Shown one piece after another: positions 9,594 to 17,956 of a DNA stretch of 64,000 nucleotides. Source of the DNA: Deinococcus aerius (GTDB lineage: Bacteria > Deinococcota > Deinococci > Deinococcales > Deinococcaceae); NCBI RefSeq assembly GCF_002897375.1, contig NZ_BFAG01000018.1, positions 8,317 to 72,316 of the forward strand, given 5' to 3'. The position numbers were made by a program, and so were the translations under genes. How positions within the stretch are numbered: position 1 is the stretch's first letter; every line of letters starts with the position of its first letter. The notes beneath the pieces were generated by a model. That model was not told the DNA's origin and searched no databases. It worked only from the letters and a program-made list of their open reading frames with translations.

Positions 9594-9629
9594 GGGGCAG
9601 GCTCCTTTCCGTGTGGGGAACAGCCGGGG

Positions 9630-12600
9630 TCAGGGCAGCGGGCGCGGGCCGCGCAGGTCGCCGAGGTCGCAGGTGTGCAGGCTGCGGAAGCAGTCGAAGT
9701 CCCAGTACCCGCTCGTGTCGATGGCGACGGCGTTCCAGGCCTTGTGGGCGGCGTTGACCTCCATCCAGTCGCGGGCGAAGCGGCGCGAGCCCGCCGCCAG
9801 CCGCGCCCCCATATCCCGGGCGATGGCGTCACCGTTGGGGCGGTCGAGGGGGGCCGACGCCTCGTAGCCCAGCAGCGCCGTGAGGGGACCGCCCTTCGTC
9901 CGCAGGAGTTTCGCCCACTCGGCCCCGGGGCCGCTCGCACTCGACCCCGACAGCTCCACATGCAGCACCGAGCACCCCGCGAGGATGAGCACGTCGAGGT
10001 CCATCGGGCTGGTCCAGTGCGGCAGGAGGTCGGCGGGCCTCAGCCAGCAGGCGTAGGTGTGGGGCGCGGTCTCGACCGCGAGGCAGTTGCTCGCCCCCAG
10101 CCCGTGGCCCGAGTAGTAGAAGACGTCGGCGGGGCTGCGGATCAGGGCCACCTTCCTCCCCGCCGTGTCGCGCAGGCCGGGTTGCGGGAACACCCGCGCC
10201 TCCAGCACCTCCGCCCCGCCCGCCAGGAAGAGCTTGCGGGCGTCGGGCCGCTCGCTGGCGGCGTCGCCGGTCCCCGCCGAGGCGGTGGCGGGTTGGGTTC
10301 CCCGGCCGCGCGGCGCCCAGCCCAGCGCCGTCCTGAATTCCGCGTCGCTCGTGCCGCCGATGCGGACGACGGTGGCGACCTCCCCCCGCCGCGTCTCCAC
10401 GGCCAGGAAGTCCCCCAGGTCGGCAGGGGTGACCGAGAGGCGGTACTCCAGCCCGCCGCTGGGAGCCGGTCCGGAACGCGCCACATTCAGCGTCTTGCCC
10501 GCGAGGGTGGCTGTGCCGCTGTCCCCATTCGGGGGCCGACTCGCCACGAACACGGCGATCTCACCCGGCATCACGGCGTCGGGGAGACCGCTCGCCCGCA
10601 GCCGGACGTTCAGCCGCGCCACGTCCAGCCCGATCACGTCGTCCCAGCCCAGATCGCGGGCGAAGGCGTCGTCCAGGATGGCGAGCGTCTCCACGGTGAC
10701 CGCCGCCGTGCCCGTGGCAGGGTCGAGGACCACCGCGTCGAGCTGCGCCCAGGTGTGGGGGCCGACCTTGCCGTCGTGCTCGGCGCCCAGCCCGGGGAAG
10801 ACCTGCCGCTGGAATTCGAGCACCGCCGCCTGGGTCAGCCGCCCGAAGATGCAGTCGTCGGTGAGGGGGATTCCTGGCAGACCCGGCTGCCCCCGCAGGA
10901 GCTGGGCGAAGTGAAAGGCGTTGAGCTTGCGCTGCACCTCGCGCACGGCGGGGTGGACCGAGCCGCGGATCAGCAGGCGGGGGCGGTCGGCGGGCGCCAC
11001 GGTCACGTCCGGGCAGGGTCCGGCAGCCTCGGCGGAGTCGGGAACGGCCCGCCCTTCCGCGGACCGGGGCCGCAGCACCACCGTGTTCGCCGCCACCCGC
11101 CCCGCGTCGTCGAGCGCCCGCCCGTAGGTGCGCCGCACCTCTCCGGCTGCCACCCGCCAGACCGGCGCGGCGGCCTGCCCCGGGGCGCGCACCACCGACA
11201 CCGCCGTGAAGGGGCTGCCGCCCGCCCGCTGCACGAGCAGGTCCCCCGGTTCCAGGCCGGGCAGCGTCCCGCCCGGCGCCCCGACCAGGGTAAGCGACGG
11301 TTCCAGCGCCGCGCGCACCGCCGGGAAGCCGCTTCCGGCGTAAGCCTGCCAGACCTCGTGGGGCCGCAGGGGACCCGTCCCGGCCACCTCCCGCAGCACT
11401 CGCGCCGCCGAGGGCGGGTGTTCGCGGTCCAGCCCGGCCTCGAACCGTTCAAGGAAACGCAGACCCGCCGGAAGGGAATCGGCCACGGTGGCTTCGGTCC
11501 CCGGCAGGGGAGAGGACTCGGCCTCCGGGGAGAGGTCGGCCGACTCGCCCTCCACCTGGGCGGTGAATTCCAGGGCGGTCAGGTCCGGGTCCACGTCCGA
11601 GGAAAACGTCTCGTCCTCGACTGTAGGGCCGAACTCCAGCGCCGTGAGGTCGGGGTCCACGTCCGAGGGAAAAACCTCCTCTCCCCCGGGCGCCTCGTCC
11701 GTGCCTTCCGGGCTCGCCTCCGGCGCGGTGAGTTCGGCCGGGAAGTTACTGTCGGGCAGGGGGATCGGGTCGGTCATGGGGCGGGCCTCCTCTGCGGCGG
11801 GGGGAGCCTGGCCGAGCCGCGCGGCCCGCACCGCCCGGGCGATGTCCAGGTAGCCGCTGCCGACGCGGGCGGGGTCGAGGTCGGGGGGGGCGGGCTCGCA
11901 ACTGGCGAGCAGCAACCGCCGGGTCTGGACGATGTCGAGCGGCGCCCCGGCGGCCTCGAACATCAGCGCCAACGTGCCGGTGACGCAGGGGGCGGCCATG
12001 CTGGTGCCGGACATGCGGGTGTAGAGCCGGTCCTCCCCCCCGTCCCGACCGTGCGAGCGCGGGGCCAGGATCATCACGCCGGGGGCGATCAGGTCGGGCT
12101 TGGGCCGCCCGTCGCGGGTGGGGCCGGAGCTGGAGAAGTGGCCCAGCGGGCGCTCCTCGCGGTGCGGGTCGTACGCCCCCACCGCCAGGGTGCGGTAGCC
12201 GGTGCAGATCGTGCCCAGGGTGGAGCGGGAGCGCGCCTCCTCGCGGGGAAAGCGTGACTGGCAGCTCCCGCAGGCGCTGTCACGCTCGATCCAGGCGTGA
12301 ATGCGGCCGTCCTGCACGTCCTCGCCCGTCAGGATGACCTGCCAGGTGCTCACCCCCGGCACGACCTCGAAGCGCACGCTGACCTGATGGTCGCCGTTGT
12401 TGGGGTCGAAGGCGCGGTGGTAGACGCGCAGCACCTCGCGCCCCTCCAGCCGCGCCGAGGCGCGCTCGCCCCGCGCGGCCCGCGCGAGCAGGCGCCCGTC
12501 CGCCGAGCGCACCTCCACCCCCAGGCGGTCGCGGCCCGGATACCACAGGTCGAGTTCGTTGGGGCTGCGGTCTCCGGGGCTCACCCGCACCTCGAAGGTG

Positions 12601-13529
12601 TGCGTCTCGCCCGGGCGCAGGAGCCACTGGGCGTGGGTGCGGCGCCCGAAGTAGTTGCCGCAGCTCTGCCCGATGGCGCGCCCGGGGGCCAGCGACACCC
12701 AGGCGTCGAGCGCCTGCTCGACCAGGCTGCGCCCCGTCTTCTCGCCCGCGTGGCGCCCCAGGCTGAGGTTCACCGCGCAGGGCCGCCCCGCCGCCACCCG
12801 CGAGATCAGGTCCAGCCCCTCCAGCAGCTCGACCGAGTTGCCCAGCGGCACCGCGTCCGGCCCCTCGCGCGCCCCCATGTGGACGAACACGAGGTCCGCC
12901 TCCGGGGCCACGCCGACGGGACCACCGCCCCGCCCGTTGCCGCCCGCGATCCCCAGGGTGTGCGTGCCGTGCGCCCCCAGGCCGGGGTCCGCGTCGGCGG
13001 GGTGGTAGCCCAGCGCCGCGTAGGGGTCTGGAGCCCGCAGCGCGGCGTTGATCTGCTCCGGCCCGAAGATTCGCCCGTAGCCGTAGGGCACGGCGTCGGC
13101 TGCACCGCGCGGGCGCTGGTCCCACAGGGCGAGCAGGCGGGTGGTCCCGTCCGGGTGCCGGAAGTCCGGGTGCGCGAAGTCGCAGCCCCAGTCCACCACA
13201 CCGATCACCACCCCGCGCCCGGTGACGCCCAGCCCCTCCGGTCGGCGGTCGTCGCGCGGGGTCACCGCCAGGTCTTCCGGCAGGTTCTGGAGGACCGGCG
13301 GCTCCAGGTCCGCGCTGAGGCCCCGCGGGGCTTTCAGGCTCTCCACCACCGGACTGCGCCAAATCTCGGGGATGGCAGCGCGCTGCACCCTTGCCGTGAC
13401 GACCTCCCCGAAGCGGGCCACGATGCGGGTCCCGGCGGGGGCCTGCGCCGGGTCCAGCAGGCGCATGACCACCGCCACCTCGTCGGCGGGGTCGCCCTCC
13501 TGCAAGAGTTCGTACAGCTCGGGGTCCAT
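9630..13529 (-). CDS. Subtilisin-like S8 protease fused to PG-binding and caspase-like domains
   Basis: 1299 residues. The S8 catalytic triad is visible: Asp in VVIGVVDWGCDFAHPDF (about residue 110), His in GAHGTHTLGIAGGNG (about 188) and Ser in MSGTSMAAPCV (about 508). An acidic region follows with two copies of SDVDPDLTALEF (about 618 and 646). A PGB module occupies residues about 851-931. The C-terminal domain has DVFYYSGHG (His, about 1140) and LDVLILAGCSVL (Cys, about 1184), the His-Cys dyad layout of caspase-like/CHAT-type peptidases. No signal peptide is seen. It heads the three large modular proteins of the cluster. Protease identity is secure; the caspase-like call is moderate, and proteolytic activation between the domains is speculation. 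Confidence 0.75.
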   Translation of the reverse strand: MDPELYELLQEGDPADEVAVVMRLLDPAQAPAGTRIVARFGEVVTARVQRAAIPEIWRSPVVESLKAPRGLSADLEPPVLQNLPEDLAVTPRDDRRPEGLGVTGRGVVIGVVDWGCDFAHPDFRHPDGTTRLLALWDQRPRGAADAVPYGYGRIFGPEQINAALRAPDPYAALGYHPADADPGLGAHGTHTLGIAGGNGRGGGPVGVAPEADLVFVHMGAREGPDAVPLGNSVELLEGLDLISRVAAGRPCAVNLSLGRHAGEKTGRSLVEQALDAWVSLAPGRAIGQSCGNYFGRRTHAQWLLRPGETHTFEVRVSPGDRSPNELDLWYPGRDRLGVEVRSADGRLLARAARGERASARLEGREVLRVYHRAFDPNNGDHQVSVRFEVVPGVSTWQVILTGEDVQDGRIHAWIERDSACGSCQSRFPREEARSRSTLGTICTGYRTLAVGAYDPHREERPLGHFSSSGPTRDGRPKPDLIAPGVMILAPRSHGRDGGEDRLYTRMSGTSMAAPCVTGTLALMFEAAGAPLDIVQTRRLLLASCEPAPPDLDPARVGSGYLDIARAVRAARLGQAPPAAEEARPMTDPIPLPDSNFPAELTAPEASPEGTDEAPGGEEVFPSDVDPDLTALEFGPTVEDETFSSDVDPDLTALEFTAQVEGESADLSPEAESSPLPGTEATVADSLPAGLRFLERFEAGLDREHPPSAARVLREVAGTGPLRPHEVWQAYAGSGFPAVRAALEPSLTLVGAPGGTLPGLEPGDLLVQRAGGSPFTAVSVVRAPGQAAAPVWRVAAGEVRRTYGRALDDAGRVAANTVVLRPRSAEGRAVPDSAEAAGPCPDVTVAPADRPRLLIRGSVHPAVREVQRKLNAFHFAQLLRGQPGLPGIPLTDDCIFGRLTQAAVLEFQRQVFPGLGAEHDGKVGPHTWAQLDAVVLDPATGTAAVTVETLAILDDAFARDLGWDDVIGLDVARLNVRLRASGLPDAVMPGEIAVFVASRPPNGDSGTATLAGKTLNVARSGPAPSGGLEYRLSVTPADLGDFLAVETRRGEVATVVRIGGTSDAEFRTALGWAPRGRGTQPATASAGTGDAASERPDARKLFLAGGAEVLEARVFPQPGLRDTAGRKVALIRSPADVFYYSGHGLGASNCLAVETAPHTYACWLRPADLLPHWTSPMDLDVLILAGCSVLHVELSGSSASGPGAEWAKLLRTKGGPLTALLGYEASAPLDRPNGDAIARDMGARLAAGSRRFARDWMEVNAAHKAWNAVAIDTSGYWDFDCFRSLHTCDLGDLRGPRPLP
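10735..10985 (-). repeat. Peptidoglycan-binding module, copy 3 (diverged)
   Basis: Third PGB module, inside the S8 protease gene: AVREVQRKLNAFHF, GLPGIPLTDD, DGKVGPHTWAQLD. It shares layout and many residues with the copies at 6855-7095 and 8715-8960 but is clearly older. Confidence 0.6.
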
Positions 13530-13549
13530 GCGTGGCCTCGGGAGGAAGC

Positions 13550-13576
13550 GGGGCGGCCAGCTTCACAGGCCGCCCC
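13550..13576 (-). terminator. Stem-loop between PASTA-like gene and S8 protease gene
   Basis: Perfect 9-bp inverted repeat GGGGCGGCC / GGCCGCCCC with a 9-base loop, in the 62-base gap after the PASTA-like gene and just ahead of the S8 protease start. There is no T-run. It may attenuate transcription into the large hydrolase genes. Confidence 0.4.
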
Positions 13577-13591
13577 AGGCTCGGCGCCCAG

Positions 13592-14161
13592 CTATGGCTT
13601 CGGCGTCTGCTGCGCCTGCGATGCGGTGGAGGCCGTGGAGGACTGCTGCCCCTTTGCCCCCGATGATGAGGTGCCGGAACTCTGCGTTCCTCCGCTGGAG
13701 GGCGGTGTCCCCCCACCGATAGCCTGAATCGCCTGCATGAGTTGCTCGAAGCGGTCTTTGGCTGCCGCGTCGAAGTCGTCGAGCTTCTTGAGAACCTGCT
13801 GTGCCAGTGCCTCGTCCGGCTCACCCTCCAGGTAGGACAGGGTGATGGTGGTGCCGGGGTACACCTCGGTGAAATCACCGTCGTCGTCGGGGGGCGGGTC
13901 CTGGTCCACCACCTTGTCCACCGTGTTCGGGCCCACGCTGCCCTGCACCGCCTTGAAGGTCACGCGCACGTCCTGGGCCTGGAGCAGTCTCTTGACCTTC
14001 GGGTCTTGCAGTTCCTTTTCAACGTCGGCCCGCGTCTTGCCCACGAATTTACTCAGGTAGATCGGCTGGCCCACAGCGGCGGGCAGGACCTTCTGGGCGC
14101 CAGTCGTGGCGGCGCCGCCTCCCACCACGTCCTCGAAGGTCTCTCTTTGCGGCTCGGGCAT
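13592..14161 (-). CDS. PASTA-like domain protein with Ser/Gln-rich tail
   Basis: 189 residues; ATG preceded by GGAGGGG. Residues about 30-110 resemble a PASTA domain: VGQPIYLSKFVGKTRADVEKEL ends the first helix, followed by DKVVDQDPPPDD and YPGTTITLSYLEG. PASTA modules bind muropeptides or beta-lactams in known proteins. Residues 115-150 form an amphipathic helix, and the last 40 residues are low-complexity Ser/Thr/Gln/Gly. There is no signal peptide or membrane segment. It sits between the structural-looking small proteins and the hydrolases of the same cluster, so a wall-contact role is plausible. The PASTA call rests on pattern, not alignment. Confidence 0.55.
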   Translation of the reverse strand: MPEPQRETFEDVVGGGAATTGAQKVLPAAVGQPIYLSKFVGKTRADVEKELQDPKVKRLLQAQDVRVTFKAVQGSVGPNTVDKVVDQDPPPDDDGDFTEVYPGTTITLSYLEGEPDEALAQQVLKKLDDFDAAAKDRFEQLMQAIQAIGGGTPPSSGGTQSSGTSSSGAKGQQSSTASTASQAQQTPKP

Positions 14162-14189
14162 ACGTCCCCTCCGTTCGGGCTGCGGCTCT

Positions 14190-14774
14190 TCACTTGCGGT
14201 CGGACAGCAAGACGGCCATCATCAGCAGCATTGTGTTGTCCCCGAGCGGCCCGCTTCCGCTGGACGCCTCGCCGGTCGGGCCGCCCATCAACAGCAGGAA
14301 CGGCAGCATGGTCCGCAGGGAGTCGCTGGGCTGCGTCAGCACCTTGATCGGGGTGCCGTCCCGCTTCTGGAAGTCCTCGGCCTTCTGGGTCATGAGCGGC
14401 AGCAGCACCGACAGCGTCTTGGTCTGTTGCAGGTCGCGGCGGGTCGCGTCGGTGGTCTTCTTGCGCTCCTCGACCTCCTTGCGCAGGGCGGCGCTCAAAC
14501 GGTCCTGCTCGGCGGCGACCGAGTTCGTGCGCGTCTCCAGCGTCTTGACATTGCTCGCCAGCGTGGTGATCTTGCCGTCGAGCGTCTTTACCGCCGCCTG
14601 GAGCTGCGCCTGGGTGACGTAGTTCTGCGAGGGCCTGGGCTGGAAGCTGCTCTGCGGCGAGGGGGTCCGCAGCGGCTGCTGGTTCCGGCGCCCGCCCCGC
14701 CGGGAACGCTCGTCGGACTCGTCGAATTCGAGGTTGTCGAGGAAGGAGTCGAGGTCTTCGGCGTACATCGTCAT
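14190..14774 (-). CDS. Coiled-coil protein of unknown function
   Basis: 194 residues; ATG overlaps the stop of the preceding gene (ATGA), indicating translational coupling. It has an acidic N-terminus (MYAEDLDSFLDNLEFDESDE), then an Arg/Gln/Pro-rich stretch. A coiled coil (about residues 55-120; VKTLDGKITTLASNVKTLE) follows, then a hydrophobic C-terminal third (MLPFLLLMGGPTG, MLLMMAVLL) that might pack against a partner or membrane. I do not recognise a family. The middle position in the hydrolase cluster suggests a scaffold or assembly component. Confidence 0.6.
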   Translation of the reverse strand: MTMYAEDLDSFLDNLEFDESDERSRRGGRRNQQPLRTPSPQSSFQPRPSQNYVTQAQLQAAVKTLDGKITTLASNVKTLETRTNSVAAEQDRLSAALRKEVEERKKTTDATRRDLQQTKTLSVLLPLMTQKAEDFQKRDGTPIKVLTQPSDSLRTMLPFLLLMGGPTGEASSGSGPLGDNTMLLMMAVLLSDRK

Positions 14775-15304
14775 AGCGTGGTCCTTTCGGGTGCGGGCCT
14801 CTCCTCGCCCGCGAACGCCCTGGGTTCAGGGTGACGGGACGCGGCCTTCAGCGCGGGCACCACCAGCCGCCGGAAGGCCGCCGCTTCGGGCCGCAGGAAG
14901 CCGGGCTGGCCGCGGCCCCGGCACAGGCGGCACTCCGGGTCCTCGCCCCAGCAGTTCGGGCAGGCCCCCAGCGCGAGCGCGAGGTCGTCCAGCCGCGCCT
15001 GGGCGGTGGCGAGGCCACCCTCCAGCGTCTCCAGCCGGAACCGCAGCCGCTCCAGCCGGGCGAGGCGCGCGGCCTGCCGCTGCTCCTCCTCCAGCCCGCG
15101 CAGGTCCTCCAGGCGGCGGGCCTCCTGGGCGGCGCGGGCCTCGGCCTCCAGGTGGCCTTCCTCCTGCCCCCGCGCCTCCAGGTCGCGCGTGAGGGACTGC
15201 TCGCGCTGCGCGAGCATCTGCGAGAGCAGTCCCAGCACCGGGTCCGCTCCGGCCGCGTCCCTCCCGGCCTGCTGGCGAAGGGCGTCGAGCAGCGCGTCGT
15301 TCAC
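14771..15304 (-). CDS. Coiled-coil protein with a CxxC zinc-ribbon-like motif
   Basis: 177 residues from a GTG at 15304, six bases after the upstream stop. Residues about 30-105 are a long charged coiled coil (QREQSLTRDLEARGQEEGHL ...). Residues about 112-130 contain CPNCWGEDPECRLCRGRG, a CxxC...CxxC cluster of DnaJ-zinc-finger or rubredoxin-like style that probably binds zinc. The tail is short and basic. The stop overlaps the next start. Function is unknown; the cluster context suggests a structural or adaptor protein. Confidence 0.62.
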   Translation of the reverse strand: MNDALLDALRQQAGRDAAGADPVLGLLSQMLAQREQSLTRDLEARGQEEGHLEAEARAAQEARRLEDLRGLEEEQRQAARLARLERLRFRLETLEGGLATAQARLDDLALALGACPNCWGEDPECRLCRGRGQPGFLRPEAAAFRRLVVPALKAASRHPEPRAFAGEERPAPERTTL

Positions 15305-15310
15305 GGCCGC

Positions 15311-16237
15311 TCAGCCTCCCCACACCGGGGACGCCTCGTCGGCCTCCCACACCTCGTAGTCCTCGGTGTCGTAGTAGGCTTCCTCGTCCTCGAACGCCTC
15401 GCCCTCGTCCAGCGCTTCGGGCAGGGGGCGGCGCAGCATCGGCGGGGCGGCCTGGAGCATCTGGAGGAGCCGCGCGGCGCGCTGGTCGGGGTCGCCCGGG
15501 TCCACCACGAACTGCCCGGCGCTGTTCATCAGGTAGGCGGGGGGGCTGTCCACCGCCTCGCCGGAGAAGGAGCCCGTCTCGGCCTCGGCCTCGCGGCCCA
15601 GGGCGCCCAGCAAGCCCGCGAAGGCGCTCGCCGGAACCGGGGTGCCGCCCGCCCCCACCGGGATGGCGCGGTTCTGCCCGCCCGCCAACGACTGGATCGC
15701 CCGCAGCGTCTCCGGGCGCCCCAGCAGGCCCATGAGCTGGCCCGCCGCCCCGCCCCGGCCCCCGCCCAGCAGGCCGCTCAGGGCGTTCATCGCCCCGCCC
15801 GCCGCGGCGCCGCGCCCGGTGAGCGTTCCGGCCGCACCCATCACGCCGCTGATCGCCTGGCCCACCCCGCGCGCCCCCCGGGGACCGTGCTGCGCCAGCC
15901 CCGAGCCGACGCCGCCCGCGATGGCCCCGCCCAGCGCCCCCCAGGGTCCCAGCGCGGAGCCGGTCAGCGCTCCTTGTGCCGCGCCGGAGAGGACGCTTCC
16001 CGCCACGGGGGCGGCCTGCTGGGCAAAGCGGCCGATGTCCCGGCCCACGCTGCTCAGCGCCCGCCCCAACCCGCCGAAGAATTCCTCGTACTCGGCGGGC
16101 GTGACGCCCTCGCCGAAGGCCGATTCGAAGGCCGACTCCAGCTCCGCGTCCGAGAGGTGCGCGTACTGGGGACTCAGCATCTCCCGCAGGTGCGGGTAGA
16201 GCGTGCCCGGCCCGTTGCCGACTTGCGCGTAGGTCAT
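15311..16237 (-). CDS. Glycine-rich protein with acidic tail, unknown function
   Basis: 308 residues from the ATG at 16237, chosen because GGGGAGGG lies just upstream; an in-frame ATG at 16279 lacks this. The N-terminus (HLREMLSPQYAHLSDAELES) is a short helical domain resembling segments I have seen in proteins next to exported PG-binding proteins. Residues 65-150 are Gly/Ala-rich with glycine-zipper spacing (GSVLSGAAQGALTGSALG), able to make membrane-inserting or fibrous helices. The last 40 residues are strongly acidic with many Glu, Asp and Tyr. There is no signal peptide. It may be a secreted or particle-associated component; no family is assigned. Confidence 0.6.
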   Translation of the reverse strand: MTYAQVGNGPGTLYPHLREMLSPQYAHLSDAELESAFESAFGEGVTPAEYEEFFGGLGRALSSVGRDIGRFAQQAAPVAGSVLSGAAQGALTGSALGPWGALGGAIAGGVGSGLAQHGPRGARGVGQAISGVMGAAGTLTGRGAAAGGAMNALSGLLGGGRGGAAGQLMGLLGRPETLRAIQSLAGGQNRAIPVGAGGTPVPASAFAGLLGALGREAEAETGSFSGEAVDSPPAYLMNSAGQFVVDPGDPDQRAARLLQMLQAAPPMLRRPLPEALDEGEAFEDEEAYYDTEDYEVWEADEASPVWGG

Positions 16238-16283
16238 GACCCCTCCCCAAGAAGTCCCGTGTGCCGTGGTGGGCGGCATGCCC

Positions 16284-16532
16284 TCACACCCGCCCAGTCC
16301 AACCCTGCCAGCGGCGGCGCCAGCGCCAGCTCCAGCCGGGGTCGGCCCCGGAACGCTCCAGGCACGCGGCGATCATCCCGCTGATCTCGTCCAGGCGCCG
16401 CACCGCCCGGCTCTCGCGGCTGGGCAGGTGGGTGATCTGCCCCCGCCACGGCGCGCGGCCGCGGGACCGGGCGCCCGGGTCCCCCCGCTCCAGCCAGACT
16501 TTGATGACGAACGACTGCGCGCTGTCGAACAT
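16284..16532 (-). CDS. Small conserved-looking protein, unknown function
   Basis: 82 residues; ATG at 16532 preceded by AGGTG. The start MFDSAQSFVIKVWLE followed by WRGQITHLPS and VRRLDEISGMIAACLE reads like a compact beta-beta-helix domain. The end is Trp/Arg-rich. It lies between the BTAD regulator and the glycine-rich protein on the same strand. Its coding character is clear from the start region; the family and role are not known to me. Confidence 0.55.
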   Translation of the reverse strand: MFDSAQSFVIKVWLERGDPGARSRGRAPWRGQITHLPSRESRAVRRLDEISGMIAACLERSGADPGWSWRWRRRWQGWTGRV

Positions 16533-16636
16533 GTGCACCTCGCGGCGGCGAAGAGACGGACGCGGCCCGCCCCTATCGTCGGGCCAGGCCGTCTCGCGGG
16601 CGTCTCGGCCCGGTCTCGCGCCCGCCTCGCCGGGGG

Positions 16637-17536
16637 TTATGGCTCCCCGCGCACCCGGCGCCCCTCGGCCAGCAGCGCCCGCAGCTCGCGCACGGCGGCC
16701 CGCAACTCCTGGAGCAGCTCCAGGGCGGGTTCCGGTGGGGCGGCGGCCGGTGCGGGCACTTCCCACGCCGTCTCCAGGGGGCGGTCGTCGCGGATGCACT
16801 CGTACAGGGCCAGGGTGGCGCGCGAGGGCCGCACCCCCAGCTCTTCCCGCAGGGCGCGCTCGCACTGGGCGAACTGGCGCAGGGCCGCCGTGCGGTGCCC
16901 CGACCGGAAGTGCAGCCGCATGGCCTGCCGGTGGGTGTCCTCGCTGGCCCGGTCGAAGGCCAGGAGGCGCCCCGCATAGGCCAGGCCCACCTCCCAGTCC
17001 CGGCAGGCTTCAGCGTGGTCGGTCAGCTTCTCCAGCGCCGCCAGGTGCAGGCTGTGCAGCCGCTCGCGCTCGGCCAGGCACCAGTCGGCCATCCAGCCCT
17101 CCAGCAGGTCGGCCCGGTAGAGGGCGGCGGCCTCCCGCAGCGCCCGCGCCTCGGCGGGGGTCAGCTCCGCCCCGGCCCGGCCCCGCAGCGTGCGGACGGT
17201 CCCCTCGAAGGTCAGGGCGTCGCAGCTCAGGTCAGGGTGGAGCCGCAGCTCGACGCGGTCCCCCCCCAGGTGCAGCAGCTCGGCGTGCAGGCCCGGCGGC
17301 AGGGCCGAGTGCAGGTGCCACAGCGCCTGGCGCAGCCCCTTGAGGGACTGGGCGGTCGAGCCTGTGCCCGCCTCGCCCCCCCACAGCGCGCTGGCGAGCA
17401 CCTCGCGCGAGTGCGGCTGGCCCGGGTGCAGCAGCAGGAAACTCAGCAGCTCGCGCGCCCGCTGGCTTTCCAGCGCGAGCGCCCGGCCCGAGTCGTCCCG
17501 CGCCCGGAAGACGCCGAAGAGCAGGACTTCCAGCAC
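16637..17536 (-). CDS. SARP-like BTAD transcriptional regulator
   Basis: 299 residues from a GTG at 17536, six bases after AGGAGG; upstream in-frame codons lack a leader. Residues 1-100 form a winged-helix-like domain (LEVLLFGVFRARDDSGRALA, ARELLSFLLLHPGQPHSREVL, LKGLRQALWHLHSAL). Residues about 105-250 are a bacterial transcriptional activation domain (YRADLLEGWMADWCLAERER, GRLLAFDRASEDTHRQAMRL, YRSGHRTAALRQF-like pattern). A Pro/Ala linker and an amphipathic helix end the protein. It is the first gene of the - strand hydrolase cluster and most likely controls it. SARP/BTAD proteins are known activators of secondary-metabolite and effector clusters. Confidence 0.75.
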   Translation of the reverse strand: MLEVLLFGVFRARDDSGRALALESQRARELLSFLLLHPGQPHSREVLASALWGGEAGTGSTAQSLKGLRQALWHLHSALPPGLHAELLHLGGDRVELRLHPDLSCDALTFEGTVRTLRGRAGAELTPAEARALREAAALYRADLLEGWMADWCLAERERLHSLHLAALEKLTDHAEACRDWEVGLAYAGRLLAFDRASEDTHRQAMRLHFRSGHRTAALRQFAQCERALREELGVRPSRATLALYECIRDDRPLETAWEVPAPAAAPPEPALELLQELRAAVRELRALLAEGRRVRGEP

Positions 17537-17956
17537 ACCCGTCCTCCTTTCTCTCCGGTCCGTCACCCCACGAAGTGCGCCCGGGCTCGTGGTTCCCGGC
17601 AGGTCACGCACCGGCGCCTCACCGTGAAGCTGGAGGCAGCCCCCGGCGTCGCCGGGGTGACGGCCCCATCACGCCCGCTCCATATGGGCTTGCACCATGC
17701 GGGTGCCGCTCATATTCGCCGGGCCGTCGCCCGCGCGGGAGAGGCGAGTTCGCCCCGCACGTCAGGGGGAGGGGGCGACGGCCAGCGCTGCCACCCGGGA
17801 GGTCAGGGCCTCCACACCGGGGAGAAGGGCGTCGTCCCCCCGGGCCACTATCAGGGAGCAGTAGCCCGCACGACCATGAGCCTCTCCCGCAGGTGGGGCG
17901 CCCTGCAGGGTCCGGGACGGGGACCTCCGGGGAAAAACTCTGGCCCCAGGGGTCGG
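17537..17956. other. 420-base intergenic region with inverted repeats
   Basis: No convincing gene. It contains an 11-bp inverted repeat, GGCCGTCGCCC at 17722-17732 and its complement at 17773-17783, plus the compact hairpin CCCCGGCG-T-CGCCGGGG near 17641-17657. It lies upstream of the BTAD regulator and downstream of the ThuA-like gene, so it must hold the regulator's promoter. I cannot pick out -35/-10 boxes. Confidence 0.4.

Noticed and set aside
9303..12257. 984-codon open frame on the + strand opposite the S8 protease gene
   Set aside because: No recognisable motif and low-complexity Arg/Gly/Val composition; the - strand frame carries complete S8 and PGB motifs.
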